This document shows positions 1 to 7,850 of a stretch of 64,000 bases of DNA, one piece after another (the first letter of the stretch is position 1; the number at the start of each line of letters is the position of its first letter). The DNA is from an uncultured Albidovulum sp. Lineage in GTDB: Bacteria > Pseudomonadota > Alphaproteobacteria > Rhodobacterales > Rhodobacteraceae. The stretch lies in NCBI GenBank assembly GCA_913064775.1, contig CAJYAD010000013.1, positions 1 through 64,000 on the forward strand, written 5' to 3'. Both the position numbers and the translations under genes were made by a program. The notes under the pieces are model-generated. The model was not told the origin of the DNA, ran no database searches, and was given only the letters and a program-made list of their open reading frames with translations.

Positions 1-60
1 TGGCTCACTGTAGGATTTCCAGTTCGTCGTGCGATAGCGGGCAGGGTCAGGCTTGCTCAT
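1..60 (-). mobile_element. IS5-type transposase, N-terminal start only (runs off the window)
   Basis: The complement reads 20 codons from an ATG at 58-60 to the window edge. They include PARYRTTNWKSY, which resembles the start of many IS5-family (IS427-like) transposases in Rhodobacteraceae. These DDE enzymes cut and join the ends of their own element. The rest of the element lies left of the window. The terminal inverted repeat should fall between about 61 and 116, just before homology to an ABC-transporter binding protein resumes, but I could not identify its exact bases. Family assignment rests on 20 residues only. Confidence 0.6.
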
Positions 61-116
61 GTCCGCCCTCTTAACCTACCGGATTCGCGGTGTGAATCCT
101 TCCAGAGCTGACTTCT

Positions 117-251
117 GCAACAATGCCCATGGACAATCATACGATCGGCAATCTCATCGCCGAGGTTGCCTTAAACGGAAAGACTGTCGACCAAGTCACC
201 AAGGAGTGGATGGACAAGAACGAGTCCACCTGGATGGCCTGGACCAAATAG
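117..251 (+). pseudogene. C-terminal remnant of a glycine betaine/choline ABC substrate-binding protein
   Basis: One frame reads 44 codons to a TAG at 249-251, including MPMDNHTIG, then LIAEVALNG and a WMDKNESTW tail. This is the usual C-terminal end of ProX/OpuAC/ChoX-type periplasmic binding proteins: the conserved DN..IG segment, the helix, and a Trp-rich end. There is no start codon with a ribosome site, and the frame closes upstream at 93, so only the last ~10-15% of the gene survives. A transposase start lies just to the left, so insertion of an IS element plausibly removed the rest. A hairpin terminator follows at 269-296. No function is expected. Confidence 0.6.
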
Positions 252-268
252 TCGATATGCTCTCGAAC

Positions 269-296
269 AGGCCACAGTTGGCGACGACTGTGGCCT
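269..296 (+). terminator. Hairpin after the binding-protein remnant
   Basis: A perfect 10-bp stem, AGGCCACAGT (269-278) with ACTGTGGCCT (287-296), encloses an 8-nt loop. A pyrimidine-rich tract (ctcttgcc) follows. It sits 17 nt after the remnant's stop codon, where a transporter operon would attenuate between the binding-protein and permease genes. Confidence 0.6.
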
Positions 297-410
297 CTCT
301 TGCCTCCCGCTCTCAAGCCTCTCTGGTCTGACACCGCGGGAATATGCTAACCGGTCAAAGAAAGACCAAAACCTGAACAGAGCTAACTCATAAACGAGGA
401 CTCTCAGGGG

Positions 411-686
411 AGCAGGTCACTTCAGACCCTGCCAAGCTTCGTCTATCTGATCCCGGTTGTGATGTTGTTCCAGGTCGGTGACTTCTCGGCCATGATCGCG
501 ATCGTCGCCTACGCAATCGTGCCGGCGGTGCGCTATACTGATCATGGAATCCGCAATGTGCATGCCTCGTTGACAGAGGCCGCGACGGCGTCGGGCTGCA
601 CGCGCCGGCAGTTGCTCTGGAAGGTGCAGCTTCCGCTTGCCGTTCCGCATGTCCTTCTGGGCGTCAACCAGACGATCATGATGCCT
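411..686 (+). pseudogene. Internal fragment of a ProW/ChoW-type ABC permease
   Basis: An open stretch reads LQTLPSFVYLIPVVMLFQVG, then a conserved core with AIVPAVRYTDHGIRN, and then KVQLPLAVPHVLLGVNQTIMM. These are the central membrane-domain and EAA-loop segments of glycine betaine/proline/choline ABC permeases (BPD_transp_1). Both ends are missing. Homology starts without a start codon around 411 and breaks after the NQTIMM segment, where the frame runs into unrelated residues and stops at 725. Of the usual ~280 residues about 90 remain, so this is a deletion remnant. Together with the binding-protein tail it marks a lost osmoprotectant importer. Confidence 0.75.
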
Positions 687-892
687 TCATGTCATTCTGC
701 TCCTATCCCAGGCCGGAAATCGTAGCGGAAAACTCCAGCGTCAAACGGTCCAGTTTGCGGGGGGCAGAGCAATGGCAGCGGGCCCGGCCCTGTGGACAGG
801 ACCGGACCCGCGCATCAGGTCGGACGACGTCGTCCCGAGGGGACGGGACATTCGGGGAAGTTCGAACGGACGCTCGCCCGGCCCGATTCCGG

Positions 893-934
893 CCCCGGGC
901 GGCGCGCAGATCTGCGCCACCCGGGCAGTTTTCT
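893..934. terminator. Large GC-rich hairpin beyond the protease gene
   Basis: A near-palindrome with outer arms CCCGGGC and CCCGGG surrounds an inner GCGCAGATCTGCGC. On the plus strand it is followed by AGTTTTC, so it looks best as a terminator for rightward transcripts from the transporter remnants. It also lies about 20 nt past the stop of the leftward protease gene and could work for both. Confidence 0.5.
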
Positions 935-948
935 TCGAGCGGCCTGGC

Positions 949-2091
949 TCAGGCCTTCTTCTCAGTCTGCTTCACCTGCCCGACGTTGACCGAGATCGTC
1001 ATCGGCTTGCCGGCGCGCAGGATCTGCACCTGGGCTTCGGTATTGGGGGCGGTCATGCCCACGGCGCGCGGCAGGTCATGCACCGACTTGATCTCGGTCG
1101 CGCCGAACTTGGTGATGATGTCGCCGCGCTTGAAACCGGCCTTCATCGCCGGGCTGTTGGGCATCACCTCGGCGACCATCGCACCCTGGGGCTTCTCCAT
1201 CCCCAGCGCCGCCGCCACGTCGGGCGAGACGCCCTGGATCTGCACGCCCAGCCAGCCGCGATCGACATGGCCGCCATGTTCCAACTGGTCGACGATCTTC
1301 TGCACGATGTCCGAAGGCACCGAGAAGCCGATCCCGACCGAACCGCCAGTGGGCGAGATGATCGCGGTGTTCATGCCGATCACCTGGCCCTGTTCGTTGA
1401 ACAGCGGCCCGCCCGAATTGCCCTTGTTGATGGCGGCGTCGGTTTGCAGGAAATCGCCGTAGATCCCGTCGCCGATATCGCGCGCCTTGGCCGAGATGAT
1501 GCCGGACGTCACCGTGCCGCCCAGACCGAACGGATTGCCCACCGCCATCACGTCATCGCCCACCCGCATCTTCGACGAAGAGCCGAACTTGACGAACGGC
1601 AGGTTCGTCGCGTCGATCTTGATCAGCGCAACGTCGGTGCCCGGATCGCGGCCGATCACCTTGGCGGTATAATCCTTGCCGTCGGTCAGCTTGACCTTGA
1701 TGGTCTGCGCCCCGGCGACGACGTGGTTGTTGGTCACGATGTAACCATCGGGGCTGATGATGAAGCCCGAGCCCACGCCATGCATCCGGCCCTGCGGGAT
1801 CTGCTGCTGGGGCATGCCGGGGAAGGGAATGCCGAAGCGGCGGCTGAATTCCTGAAACGGGAAGTCCGGCATGTTCTGCTGTTCTTCCTGCTGCGATTTC
1901 GCGGCCGTTTCGGTCACTTCGATATAGACCACGGCGGGAGAGACCTGCTGCACCAGATTGGCCCAGCCGCCGGGCGGTTCGGCGAAGCTGGCCGAGGGGA
2001 TGGCGATCATCGCCGAGGATGAGGCCATCGCAGCAACCAGGGCCAATGATGCCAGGCGCCGACGCGGAGATTTCGGTGTGGGGGTAGTCAT
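949..2091 (-). CDS. Periplasmic serine protease, Do/DegP-DegS type with one PDZ domain
   Basis: HtrA-family trypsin-like endoprotease (380 aa) that degrades misfolded envelope proteins or cleaves a stress-signalling substrate. A signal peptide occupies residues 1-37 (hydrophobic core, likely cleavage after ASFA). The catalytic triad is visible as His123 in TNNHVV, Asp153 in GTDVALI and Ser226 in GNSGGP. A single PDZ domain runs from about 265 to 365. Classical DegP/MucD proteins have two PDZ domains and ~470-500 residues, so this one has DegS-like architecture but is not membrane-anchored. I chose ATG 2091 because AGGAG lies 8 nt upstream. An ATG two codons earlier is too close to that site. 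A perfect inverted repeat lies ~95 nt upstream (2184-2213). Confidence 0.9.
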   Translation of the reverse strand: MTTPTPKSPRRRLASLALVAAMASSSAMIAIPSASFAEPPGGWANLVQQVSPAVVYIEVTETAAKSQQEEQQNMPDFPFQEFSRRFGIPFPGMPQQQIPQGRMHGVGSGFIISPDGYIVTNNHVVAGAQTIKVKLTDGKDYTAKVIGRDPGTDVALIKIDATNLPFVKFGSSSKMRVGDDVMAVGNPFGLGGTVTSGIISAKARDIGDGIYGDFLQTDAAINKGNSGGPLFNEQGQVIGMNTAIISPTGGSVGIGFSVPSDIVQKIVDQLEHGGHVDRGWLGVQIQGVSPDVAAALGMEKPQGAMVAEVMPNSPAMKAGFKRGDIITKFGATEIKSVHDLPRAVGMTAPNTEAQVQILRAGKPMTISVNVGQVKQTEKKA

Positions 2092-2183
2092 AAGCATTGC
2101 TCCTGTTCCTGCCAGTCGGTCAGGCGTGCCTGCTCCGACGCGATGCATGACAGATGCCAAGGCAGCTTCGCACCCCCATGTCG

Positions 2184-2213
2184 CCAAGGTTACAAATCTG
2201 CAATCAACCTTGG
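2184..2213. promoter_or_regulatory. Inverted repeat upstream of the protease gene
   Basis: CCAAGGTT (2184-2191) and AACCTTGG (2206-2213) form a perfect 8-bp inverted repeat with a 14-bp AT-richer spacer. The arm centres are 22 bp apart, about two helical turns. The position, ~95-120 bp before the protease start, suits an operator for a dimeric regulator. The regulator is unknown. Confidence 0.4.
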
Positions 2214-2323
2214 GGTCAGGATATATGGCGCCCGCGCGCGCCATCGCCGGATGAAACGCGCCGGCGGGCAGAGGGCCACGGTGCTTTCGGCACGCATCCC
2301 GGTTGCCCGCCAAAAGGGCCCCG

Positions 2324-3535
2324 CTAGCCTGCTTCGTCCTTGCGCCCGGGCCGGTGGTCATGGCCTTCGTGTCGCTTGGCGCGGGTCTTCTGCCGCTTGC
2401 CAAGCCAGCCATGGCGCCAGAAGGTGAACAGCATGATCGCCGTCGAGCACAGCATCAGCCCCAGCGCGAAGAAATAGCCGTACTTCCATTTCAGTTCGGG
2501 CATGTTCCACGCGGAATCGGTCGAGAAGTTCATCCCGTAGAGGCCGGCGATAAAGGTGATCGGGATGAAGATCGTCGCGATGATCGTCAGCACCTTCATG
2601 ATCTCGTTCATCCGGTTCGACATCATCGACAGATGCAGGTCGACCAGTCCCTGCGCCACCTCGCGGTAGATCTCCAGCATGTCCATCAGCTGAAAGGAAT
2701 GGTCGGCCACGTCGCGCAGATAGGTGCTCAGCTCATCGCTGACATAGGGCACGTCGTGGCGCATGAGGGCGGAAACCGCCTCTCGCTGGGGCCAAAGCGT
2801 GTGGCGCAGCGCCAGCAATTCGCGACGCAGGCTGTGAACATCGCCGATCACGCCGTCGCCGGCGCCCTCCAATATGCGGTCGTCCAGCTCTTCGGTGCGC
2901 TCGCCATAGGCTTCGAGCACCGGGAAATAGGCGTCGACGAGCGCGTCCATCAGCGCATAGGCCAGATAACCGGCAGAGCTGCGGATTCGCGGCCCGCCGG
3001 TGATCAGCCGCTGGCGTACCGGTTCGAAACTGTCACCGGGGCGTTCCTGCACGGTCAGCACGAACCCGTTGCCCAGGATCAGGGTCAGCTGCTCGTCGGT
3101 ATAGGGATTCATGCCCAGCGGCTGGCGCAGCACGACATGGACGTAGTTCTCGTAGATCTCGGTCTTCGGGCGCTGCCCGGTGCTGAAGATATCCGCGACC
3201 GACAGCATGTGCAGGCCCAGCCGGGCGCAGACCGTCTCGATCAGGCCGGTATCGGCGAGGCCGACGATGTCGATCCACAAACCGCCGCCGGGCGCGTCCT
3301 CGGTGGCGGTCGGCGCGGCTGTGGTCAGCGTCGCCAGCGCGGCATCGAGATCCTCGGGATGGCTCAGCCCGCCGGGATGGAAGGCGGTGAAGGACAGATG
3401 CGTCAGATGGGCGCCGGGCTGGGCGACGATGCGTCCCGGCGGGGCGCCTGCCGGGGCGCGCGCGGGCTTGCGCCGCCGGGCCTTGCCCTTCTTGTGGCCC
3501 TTGCCACCCGGGCTGGGTTTTGCGGCTTCGGTCAT
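2324..3535 (-). CDS. CorA-family divalent cation transporter (CorA/ZntB type)
   Basis: Inner-membrane channel-transporter for Mg2+, Co2+ or Zn2+ (403 aa). The long N-terminal cytoplasmic domain precedes two C-terminal membrane segments. The first ends in the family signature YGMNF (residues 333-337), which forms the selectivity filter. A basic, His-rich tail (KRHEGHDH) follows the second helix. The N-terminus is Lys/Arg-rich and low in complexity. I chose ATG 3535, with AAGGGG five bases upstream. An ATG at 3550 in the same frame is possible. CorA and ZntB cannot be told apart from the signature alone. Confidence 0.88.
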   Translation of the reverse strand: MTEAAKPSPGGKGHKKGKARRRKPARAPAGAPPGRIVAQPGAHLTHLSFTAFHPGGLSHPEDLDAALATLTTAAPTATEDAPGGGLWIDIVGLADTGLIETVCARLGLHMLSVADIFSTGQRPKTEIYENYVHVVLRQPLGMNPYTDEQLTLILGNGFVLTVQERPGDSFEPVRQRLITGGPRIRSSAGYLAYALMDALVDAYFPVLEAYGERTEELDDRILEGAGDGVIGDVHSLRRELLALRHTLWPQREAVSALMRHDVPYVSDELSTYLRDVADHSFQLMDMLEIYREVAQGLVDLHLSMMSNRMNEIMKVLTIIATIFIPITFIAGLYGMNFSTDSAWNMPELKWKYGYFFALGLMLCSTAIMLFTFWRHGWLGKRQKTRAKRHEGHDHRPGRKDEAG

Positions 3536-3809
3536 CCCGACCCCTTTCATCTGCAGGTCTCGCCGTCCGCCGGGGGCGCGGGCGCGCGCGCCTGCGCCCC
3601 CGGGGCGGGCTTCGGCATCGACCCTTCCCGATACAGCCCCGGCGGTCAAGCGGGGCACCGGGGCCGTCCGGTCGGCCACAAGCGTGGCCACAAGACTGGC
3701 CATCAGGGGATTTCACGCCCAGATTACAGTTTTGCAATCTTCGGACAATCGCGCTGGAAGCTTGGGTCTTCAGATGTAGGCCGGTAAAGATCACTCGGAG
3801 GGTTCACCG

Positions 3810-4040
3810 ATGCAGACGATCAAGGGCTACCTTGCGACCTTCCTCGCGGTTCTGGCGGGGCTGACGGCGCTGTGGCTCGGGATGCTGGTGTTTTTCACCC
3901 TGCTCGCCTTTGGCGCCGCGGCCGCCATCGCCTATTGGCTGGGCACCGGCCCGCGCCCGATCACCTTGCAGCTTCCCCGCGACGCGCGCCAGCCCGGCGC
4001 CCGGCCCGGCCCGGCCTCTGACCACCGCGCCCGGTTCTGA
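3810..4040 (+). CDS. Small membrane protein of unknown function
   Basis: A 76-residue protein with two closely spaced hydrophobic segments (about 6-28 and 32-44), followed by a Pro/Arg/Ala-rich cytoplasmic-type tail. A strong ribosome site (GGAGGG, 7 nt before ATG) supports translation. The tail's composition is close to that of random GC-rich sequence, so the functional part is probably the membrane hairpin. The gene ends 155 nt before an OmpR-type regulator and reads the same way. It could be co-transcribed with the two-component pair and sense or signal at the membrane, but nothing in the sequence shows that. No family recognised. Confidence 0.55.
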   Translation: MQTIKGYLATFLAVLAGLTALWLGMLVFFTLLAFGAAAAIAYWLGTGPRPITLQLPRDARQPGARPGPASDHRARF

Positions 4041-4195
4041 TGGCCCGTAACGACCCGCCTGCCCGCCCCGGCCACGCACCGGGACCGGATGCGCATGCCC
4101 CGCAAGGCTGGCGTGCGGCCGCGTCTGAGGCTAGGACATCAGGTCAGGCGCCCCGCGCCGCGGAAAGCAGCCGCAAGCCCAGATCCGGGGACGAC

Positions 4196-4867
4196 ATGAA
4201 GATACTGGTCGTGGAAGACGACGCGACGACGTCGGAATATATCGCCGAGGGCCTCCGGCAAGAGGGCCACACCGTCGATCTGACCGCCGAGGGGCGCGAA
4301 GGGCTGATCCACGCCACCTCGGGCGAATACGATGTGATGATCATCGACCGGATGCTACCCGGCCTTGACGGCATGTCGCTGGTCAAGGCGCTGCGCGCGG
4401 CGCACAACCGCACGCCGGTGCTGTTCCTGACCTCGCTGGGCGGGGTCGACGACCGCATCGAAGGGCTGAACGCCGGCGGCGACGACTACCTCGTGAAGCC
4501 CTTCGCCTTTGGCGAGCTTTCGGCCCGGATCCATGCGCTGGGCCGCCGCCCGCACCTGAAAGAGGAAACTACGGTGTTAAGCGCGGGCGATCTGAAGATG
4601 GATCTGCTGGCCCGCCGTGTCAGCCGCGCCGGGCAAGAGATCGACCTGCTGCCCCGCGAATTCGCGCTGCTCGAACATCTGCTGCGCCGCAAGGGCCGGG
4701 TCCAGACCCGCACCATGCTGCTCGAGGCCGTCTGGGACATCTCCTTCGATCCGCAGACCAATGTGGTCGAGACCCATATCAGCCGCCTGCGCGCCAAGAT
4801 CGACAAACCCTTTGAGCACGAGCTGATCAAGACGGTCCGCGGCTCGGGCTACCGGATCGAGACCTGA
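4196..4867 (+). CDS. OmpR-type two-component response regulator
   Basis: DNA-binding response regulator of 223 aa. The receiver domain (1-~115) has the acidic pocket VVEDD (5-9), phospho-acceptor Asp51 in IIDRMLP, the switch Thr in LFLTS and the conserved Lys in LVKPF. A winged-helix Trans_reg_C domain follows (about 128-220, ending KTVRGSGYRIE). The frame is open upstream to 4040, but the receiver fold begins at this ATG, so I start here. It precedes its probable kinase by 47 nt. The target genes are unknown. Overall it resembles the CusR/CzcR/PetR group, which is not enough to name a signal. Confidence 0.93.
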   Translation: MKILVVEDDATTSEYIAEGLRQEGHTVDLTAEGREGLIHATSGEYDVMIIDRMLPGLDGMSLVKALRAAHNRTPVLFLTSLGGVDDRIEGLNAGGDDYLVKPFAFGELSARIHALGRRPHLKEETTVLSAGDLKMDLLARRVSRAGQEIDLLPREFALLEHLLRRKGRVQTRTMLLEAVWDISFDPQTNVVETHISRLRAKIDKPFEHELIKTVRGSGYRIET

Positions 4868-4914
4868 CGATGGTGCGCGCCCCCCTTCGCCACGCCGCGG
4901 CCCGGGGCTGACCC

Positions 4915-6267
4915 ATGGCCCGGCGCTGGTCCGTTCTGCTGCTTTCCACCCCGCTGCGCCTGGCGCTGGCGCTGGTGATGCTGTTCGCGCTGGTCAGCAC
5001 GCTGGCCTTCGGCGCCAGCTACATGGTGGTGCGCAACAACCTGGAAGGCACGATGCGCGCCGATCTGGCACAGGAAATGGCGGGCTTCCGTGCCGCGCCC
5101 TCAGCCGGGGCGCTGGCCGCGCTGATCGAGGCCGAGGCCCAGGTCACCGACCCCTCGCGCCGGATCCTCACCTATCTGGCGCCCGACGGGCAGGTGTTCG
5201 GCAATGTCGCGCTGTCGCGTGGGCAGGACGGCTACCTGCAGATCAACCTGCCGCCGGGATCGAAGGGCTCGGGCGGCAGCTATCTGGGCCTCGCGGGCGA
5301 TTTCTTCGGCGGCCAGCTGATCGTCGCCCAAAGCCGCGAACAGATGAGCAGCCTCGGCGACATGTTCCGCAACGTGCTGATCCTGACGCTTCTGCCGACC
5401 TTCGCCCTGGCGCTGGGCGGCGGCATCCTGCTGGCGCTGCGCTCCAAGGCGCGGGTCGAAAGCATCACCTCCACGCTGGAACGCCTGACCACCGGCGATC
5501 TGGCGGCGCGCGTGCCCAAGATGCGCGGCCGCGCCGACGACCTCAGCCTGATCGGCGACCGGATCGACCGGATGGCCGCCCGACAACAGGCCGCGACCGA
5601 GGCGCTCCGACAGGTCTCGGCCGACATCGCCCATGACCTGAAGACCCCGATCCAGCGGGTCTCGGTGATGCTCAACCAGCTTGAAGAGCGCGAAAGCCTC
5701 AGCCCCGAGGACGCCGAGCTTGCCGCCCGCGCCCGGGCCGAGGCCGACCGCATCGTCGCCACCTTCCAGTCGCTGCTGCAGATCGCGCAGATTGAGGGCG
5801 GCAGCCCCAAGGCCCGCTTCGCGCCGGTCGACCTGTCGGATCTGGCCCGCACCTTCGTCGAGATATTTGAGCCCAGCGCGGAGGACCGCGGTCAGCACAT
5901 CTCGCTGACCGACGACAGCGACGGCCAGGCCCGGGTGTTGGGCGAAAAGGGCCTGCTGGGTCAGGTGCTGGCCAACCTGATCGAGAACGCCCTGCGCCAC
6001 ACCCCCGAGGGCAGCCAGATCGCCCTGCGCCTGCACCGCCCTCCCGGCGCCGTGGTGCTGGAGGTGGCCGACACCGGCCCCGGCATCCCCGAAGAGGAAC
6101 GCGAAAACGTGCTGCGCCGCCTCTACCGGCTGGAACGCTCGCGCACCACGCCGGGCAGCGGGCTGGGCCTTGCCCTGGTCGCGGTGATCGCGGAACTGCA
6201 CGAAGCCCGGCTCGAACTTGACGATGCCGCGCCCGGTCTTCTGGTGCGGCTGACCTTCAAGGCCTGA
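4915..6267 (+). CDS. Sensor histidine kinase, partner of the adjacent response regulator
   Basis: Membrane sensor kinase of 450 aa. Transmembrane helix 1 is at about 13-38, followed by a short periplasmic sensor region (to ~150), helix 2 (~152-175) and a HAMP linker (to ~225). A HisKA domain carries the phospho-acceptor His240 (DIAHDLKTP). The HATPase domain has an N box (NLIENALRH), G1 (DTGPGIP) and G2 (GSGLGLALV). It would autophosphorylate and pass phosphate to Asp51 of the regulator encoded just upstream. The periplasmic region is only ~110 residues with no recognised ligand fold, so the stimulus cannot be inferred. An intergenic repeat of the short type follows the stop. Confidence 0.93.
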   Translation: MARRWSVLLLSTPLRLALALVMLFALVSTLAFGASYMVVRNNLEGTMRADLAQEMAGFRAAPSAGALAALIEAEAQVTDPSRRILTYLAPDGQVFGNVALSRGQDGYLQINLPPGSKGSGGSYLGLAGDFFGGQLIVAQSREQMSSLGDMFRNVLILTLLPTFALALGGGILLALRSKARVESITSTLERLTTGDLAARVPKMRGRADDLSLIGDRIDRMAARQQAATEALRQVSADIAHDLKTPIQRVSVMLNQLEERESLSPEDAELAARARAEADRIVATFQSLLQIAQIEGGSPKARFAPVDLSDLARTFVEIFEPSAEDRGQHISLTDDSDGQARVLGEKGLLGQVLANLIENALRHTPEGSQIALRLHRPPGAVVLEVADTGPGIPEEERENVLRRLYRLERSRTTPGSGLGLALVAVIAELHEARLELDDAAPGLLVRLTFKA

Positions 6268-6283
6268 CCCCCCTTGCGCCGGC

Positions 6284-6313
6284 CTTTCATTGTTCCCCAA
6301 ATACGCCTGCGGC
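6284..6313 (+). repeat. Short intergenic repeat (family A), copy 1
   Basis: Carries TTCATTGTTCC, two variable bases, then AAATACGCC and GCGGC. It starts 16 nt after the kinase stop codon. The same arrangement occurs at 7809-7840 (inverted), 24349-24380 and 55185-55216. It is clearly a repeated sequence; its function is unknown. Confidence 0.75.
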
Positions 6314-6351
6314 ACCCGCCTTCCCCAACAGATCCGCTGTAGGAGCCCCTT

Positions 6352-6771
6352 ATGCCCCCCGATCAGACTGGCTGGGAAGACATCGCCGCCCCCGACGCCG
6401 AGGTGATCGAGGCGCTGGCCCGCGCCGCCCTGTCCGCCCTGCCCGAAGCCTACCGTGCCGCCGCCCAGACGCTGGCGCTGCGGGTCGTCGACCTTGCCCC
6501 CGACGCACTGCTCGACGAAATGGGGATCGACGATCCCTACACGCTGACCGGCCTCTACGACGGCATCCCGCTGACCGAGGCCTCGGTCGCCGATCAGCCG
6601 CAGCAACCGCAGACGATCTGGCTGTTTCGCCGCGCGATCCTTGACGAATGGGTGGCGCGCGGGGATGTGACGCTGGCCGATCTGGTGACCAATGTGACGG
6701 TGCACGAGCTGGCCCATCATTTCGGCTGGTCCGACGCCCAGATCGCCCAGATCGACCGCTGGTGGGAGTGA
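6352..6771 (+). CDS. Small zinc metallopeptidase-like protein (zincin, MpnE/DUF1025 type)
   Basis: A 139-residue cytoplasmic protein with no signal peptide. The zinc-binding motif HELAHHFG is near the C-terminus (about residue 120), the usual position in this family of short possible acetylated-metallopeptidase-like proteins (PF06262). The first two thirds hold the conserved start of the fold, including DEMGIDDPYTLTGLYDG. The start is supported by AGGAG 7 nt upstream. Proteolytic activity for this family is inferred from the motif and has rarely been shown. It stands alone between the two-component system and an exported hydrolase. Confidence 0.85.
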   Translation: MPPDQTGWEDIAAPDAEVIEALARAALSALPEAYRAAAQTLALRVVDLAPDALLDEMGIDDPYTLTGLYDGIPLTEASVADQPQQPQTIWLFRRAILDEWVARGDVTLADLVTNVTVHELAHHFGWSDAQIAQIDRWWE

Positions 6772-6874
6772 TCGGCGGCGCCCTGCGCCCGCCCCCTCTA
6801 CCGTGCCACTTCGCGCCCCGAATCGGCCCCGTGCATGCTATCCTTTCGGATAGGATGCTTCAGGGGGGCCGCTC

Positions 6875-7801
6875 ATGACCGCCAAATTTACCCGCCGCGC
6901 GGCCTTGGCCGCCACCGCCGCATTGCCCTTCGCGGCCGGCTTCGCCCCGACCGCACGCGCCGCCGCCCCGACGCAGGGCGCGGGCCGGCCGCCCTTCAAC
7001 CGCGTCAAGCTGGGCGCCTTCGAGGTGACCACACTGCTGGCCGCCACCCGCCCGGTGCCCGATCCGCACAAGATCTTCGGCCTCTCAACCCCGAAGGCAG
7101 AGTTCGACGCGGCCTCGAAAGCCGCCTTCCTGCCCACCGATGTGGCGCAATTCTTCTTCACGCCGACGCTGGTGAACACCGGCAAAGCGCTGATCCTGTT
7201 CGACACCGGCCTCAGCCCTGCCGGCATCACCGCCGCACTGGAGGCGGCGGGCCACACGCCCGATCAGGTGGATGTCGTCGTGATCACCCATATGCATGGC
7301 GACCATATCGGCGGGCTGGCCGACGGCGGACTCGCCACCTTCGCCAACGCCCGCTACGTGACCGGGCGCCGCGAATACGACCATTGGGCCGCCGCCGGGA
7401 ACCAGCTTTTCGACGCCAACATGAAACCGCTGGCCGAAAAGACCGATTTTCTGGGTGACGGCGGCGATGTGGCGCCGGGGATCACGGCGGTGCTGGCGCC
7501 GGGGCACACGCCGGGGCACATGGGCTATCATCTGGAAAGCGGCGGCAAGCGGCTGATGCTGTTCGCCGACACGGCAAATCATTACGTCTGGTCGCTGGCC
7601 CACCCCGATTGGGAGGTGAAGTTCGACATGGACAAAGCTGCCGCTGCCGCGACCCGGCGCAAGGTGCTGGGCATGCTGGCCGCCGACCGGGTGCCGTTCA
7701 TCGGCTATCACATGCCCTTCCCGGCCCTGGGCTTCGTCGAGACTCGGGGCGAGGGGTTCCATTATGTCCCGGCCTCCTACCAGATGATGCTGGCGGGTTG
7801 A
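6875..7801 (+). CDS. Tat-exported metallo-beta-lactamase-fold hydrolase
   Basis: A 308-residue protein. An N-terminal twin-arginine signal (KFTRRAALAATAALP, Ala-rich core, cleavage near ARA-AAP at ~30) points to folded, metal-loaded export to the periplasm. The MBL zinc signature HMHGDHIGG is at about 139-147. Further ligands appear in APGHTPGHM, ADTANH and the late GYHMPFPA. The substrate is unknown; relatives include lactonases and other hydrolases. Confidence is high for fold and export, low for reaction. The stop is followed at once by an inverted copy of the short intergenic repeat, shared with the convergent permease gene. Confidence 0.88.
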   Translation: MTAKFTRRAALAATAALPFAAGFAPTARAAAPTQGAGRPPFNRVKLGAFEVTTLLAATRPVPDPHKIFGLSTPKAEFDAASKAAFLPTDVAQFFFTPTLVNTGKALILFDTGLSPAGITAALEAAGHTPDQVDVVVITHMHGDHIGGLADGGLATFANARYVTGRREYDHWAAAGNQLFDANMKPLAEKTDFLGDGGDVAPGITAVLAPGHTPGHMGYHLESGGKRLMLFADTANHYVWSLAHPDWEVKFDMDKAAAAATRRKVLGMLAADRVPFIGYHMPFPALGFVETRGEGFHYVPASYQMMLAG

Positions 7802-7808
7802 GGCAGGC

Positions 7809-7840
7809 GCCGCAGGCCGTATTTGCGGAACAATGAAAGG
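7809..7840 (-). repeat. Short intergenic repeat (family A), copy 2
   Basis: Reads TTTCATTGTTCC, then AAATACGGCC and GCGGC on the minus strand. It fills the 49-nt gap between two convergent genes, so it lies just after both stop codons. Confidence 0.75.
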
Positions 7841-7850
7841 GCGCGCGGGG

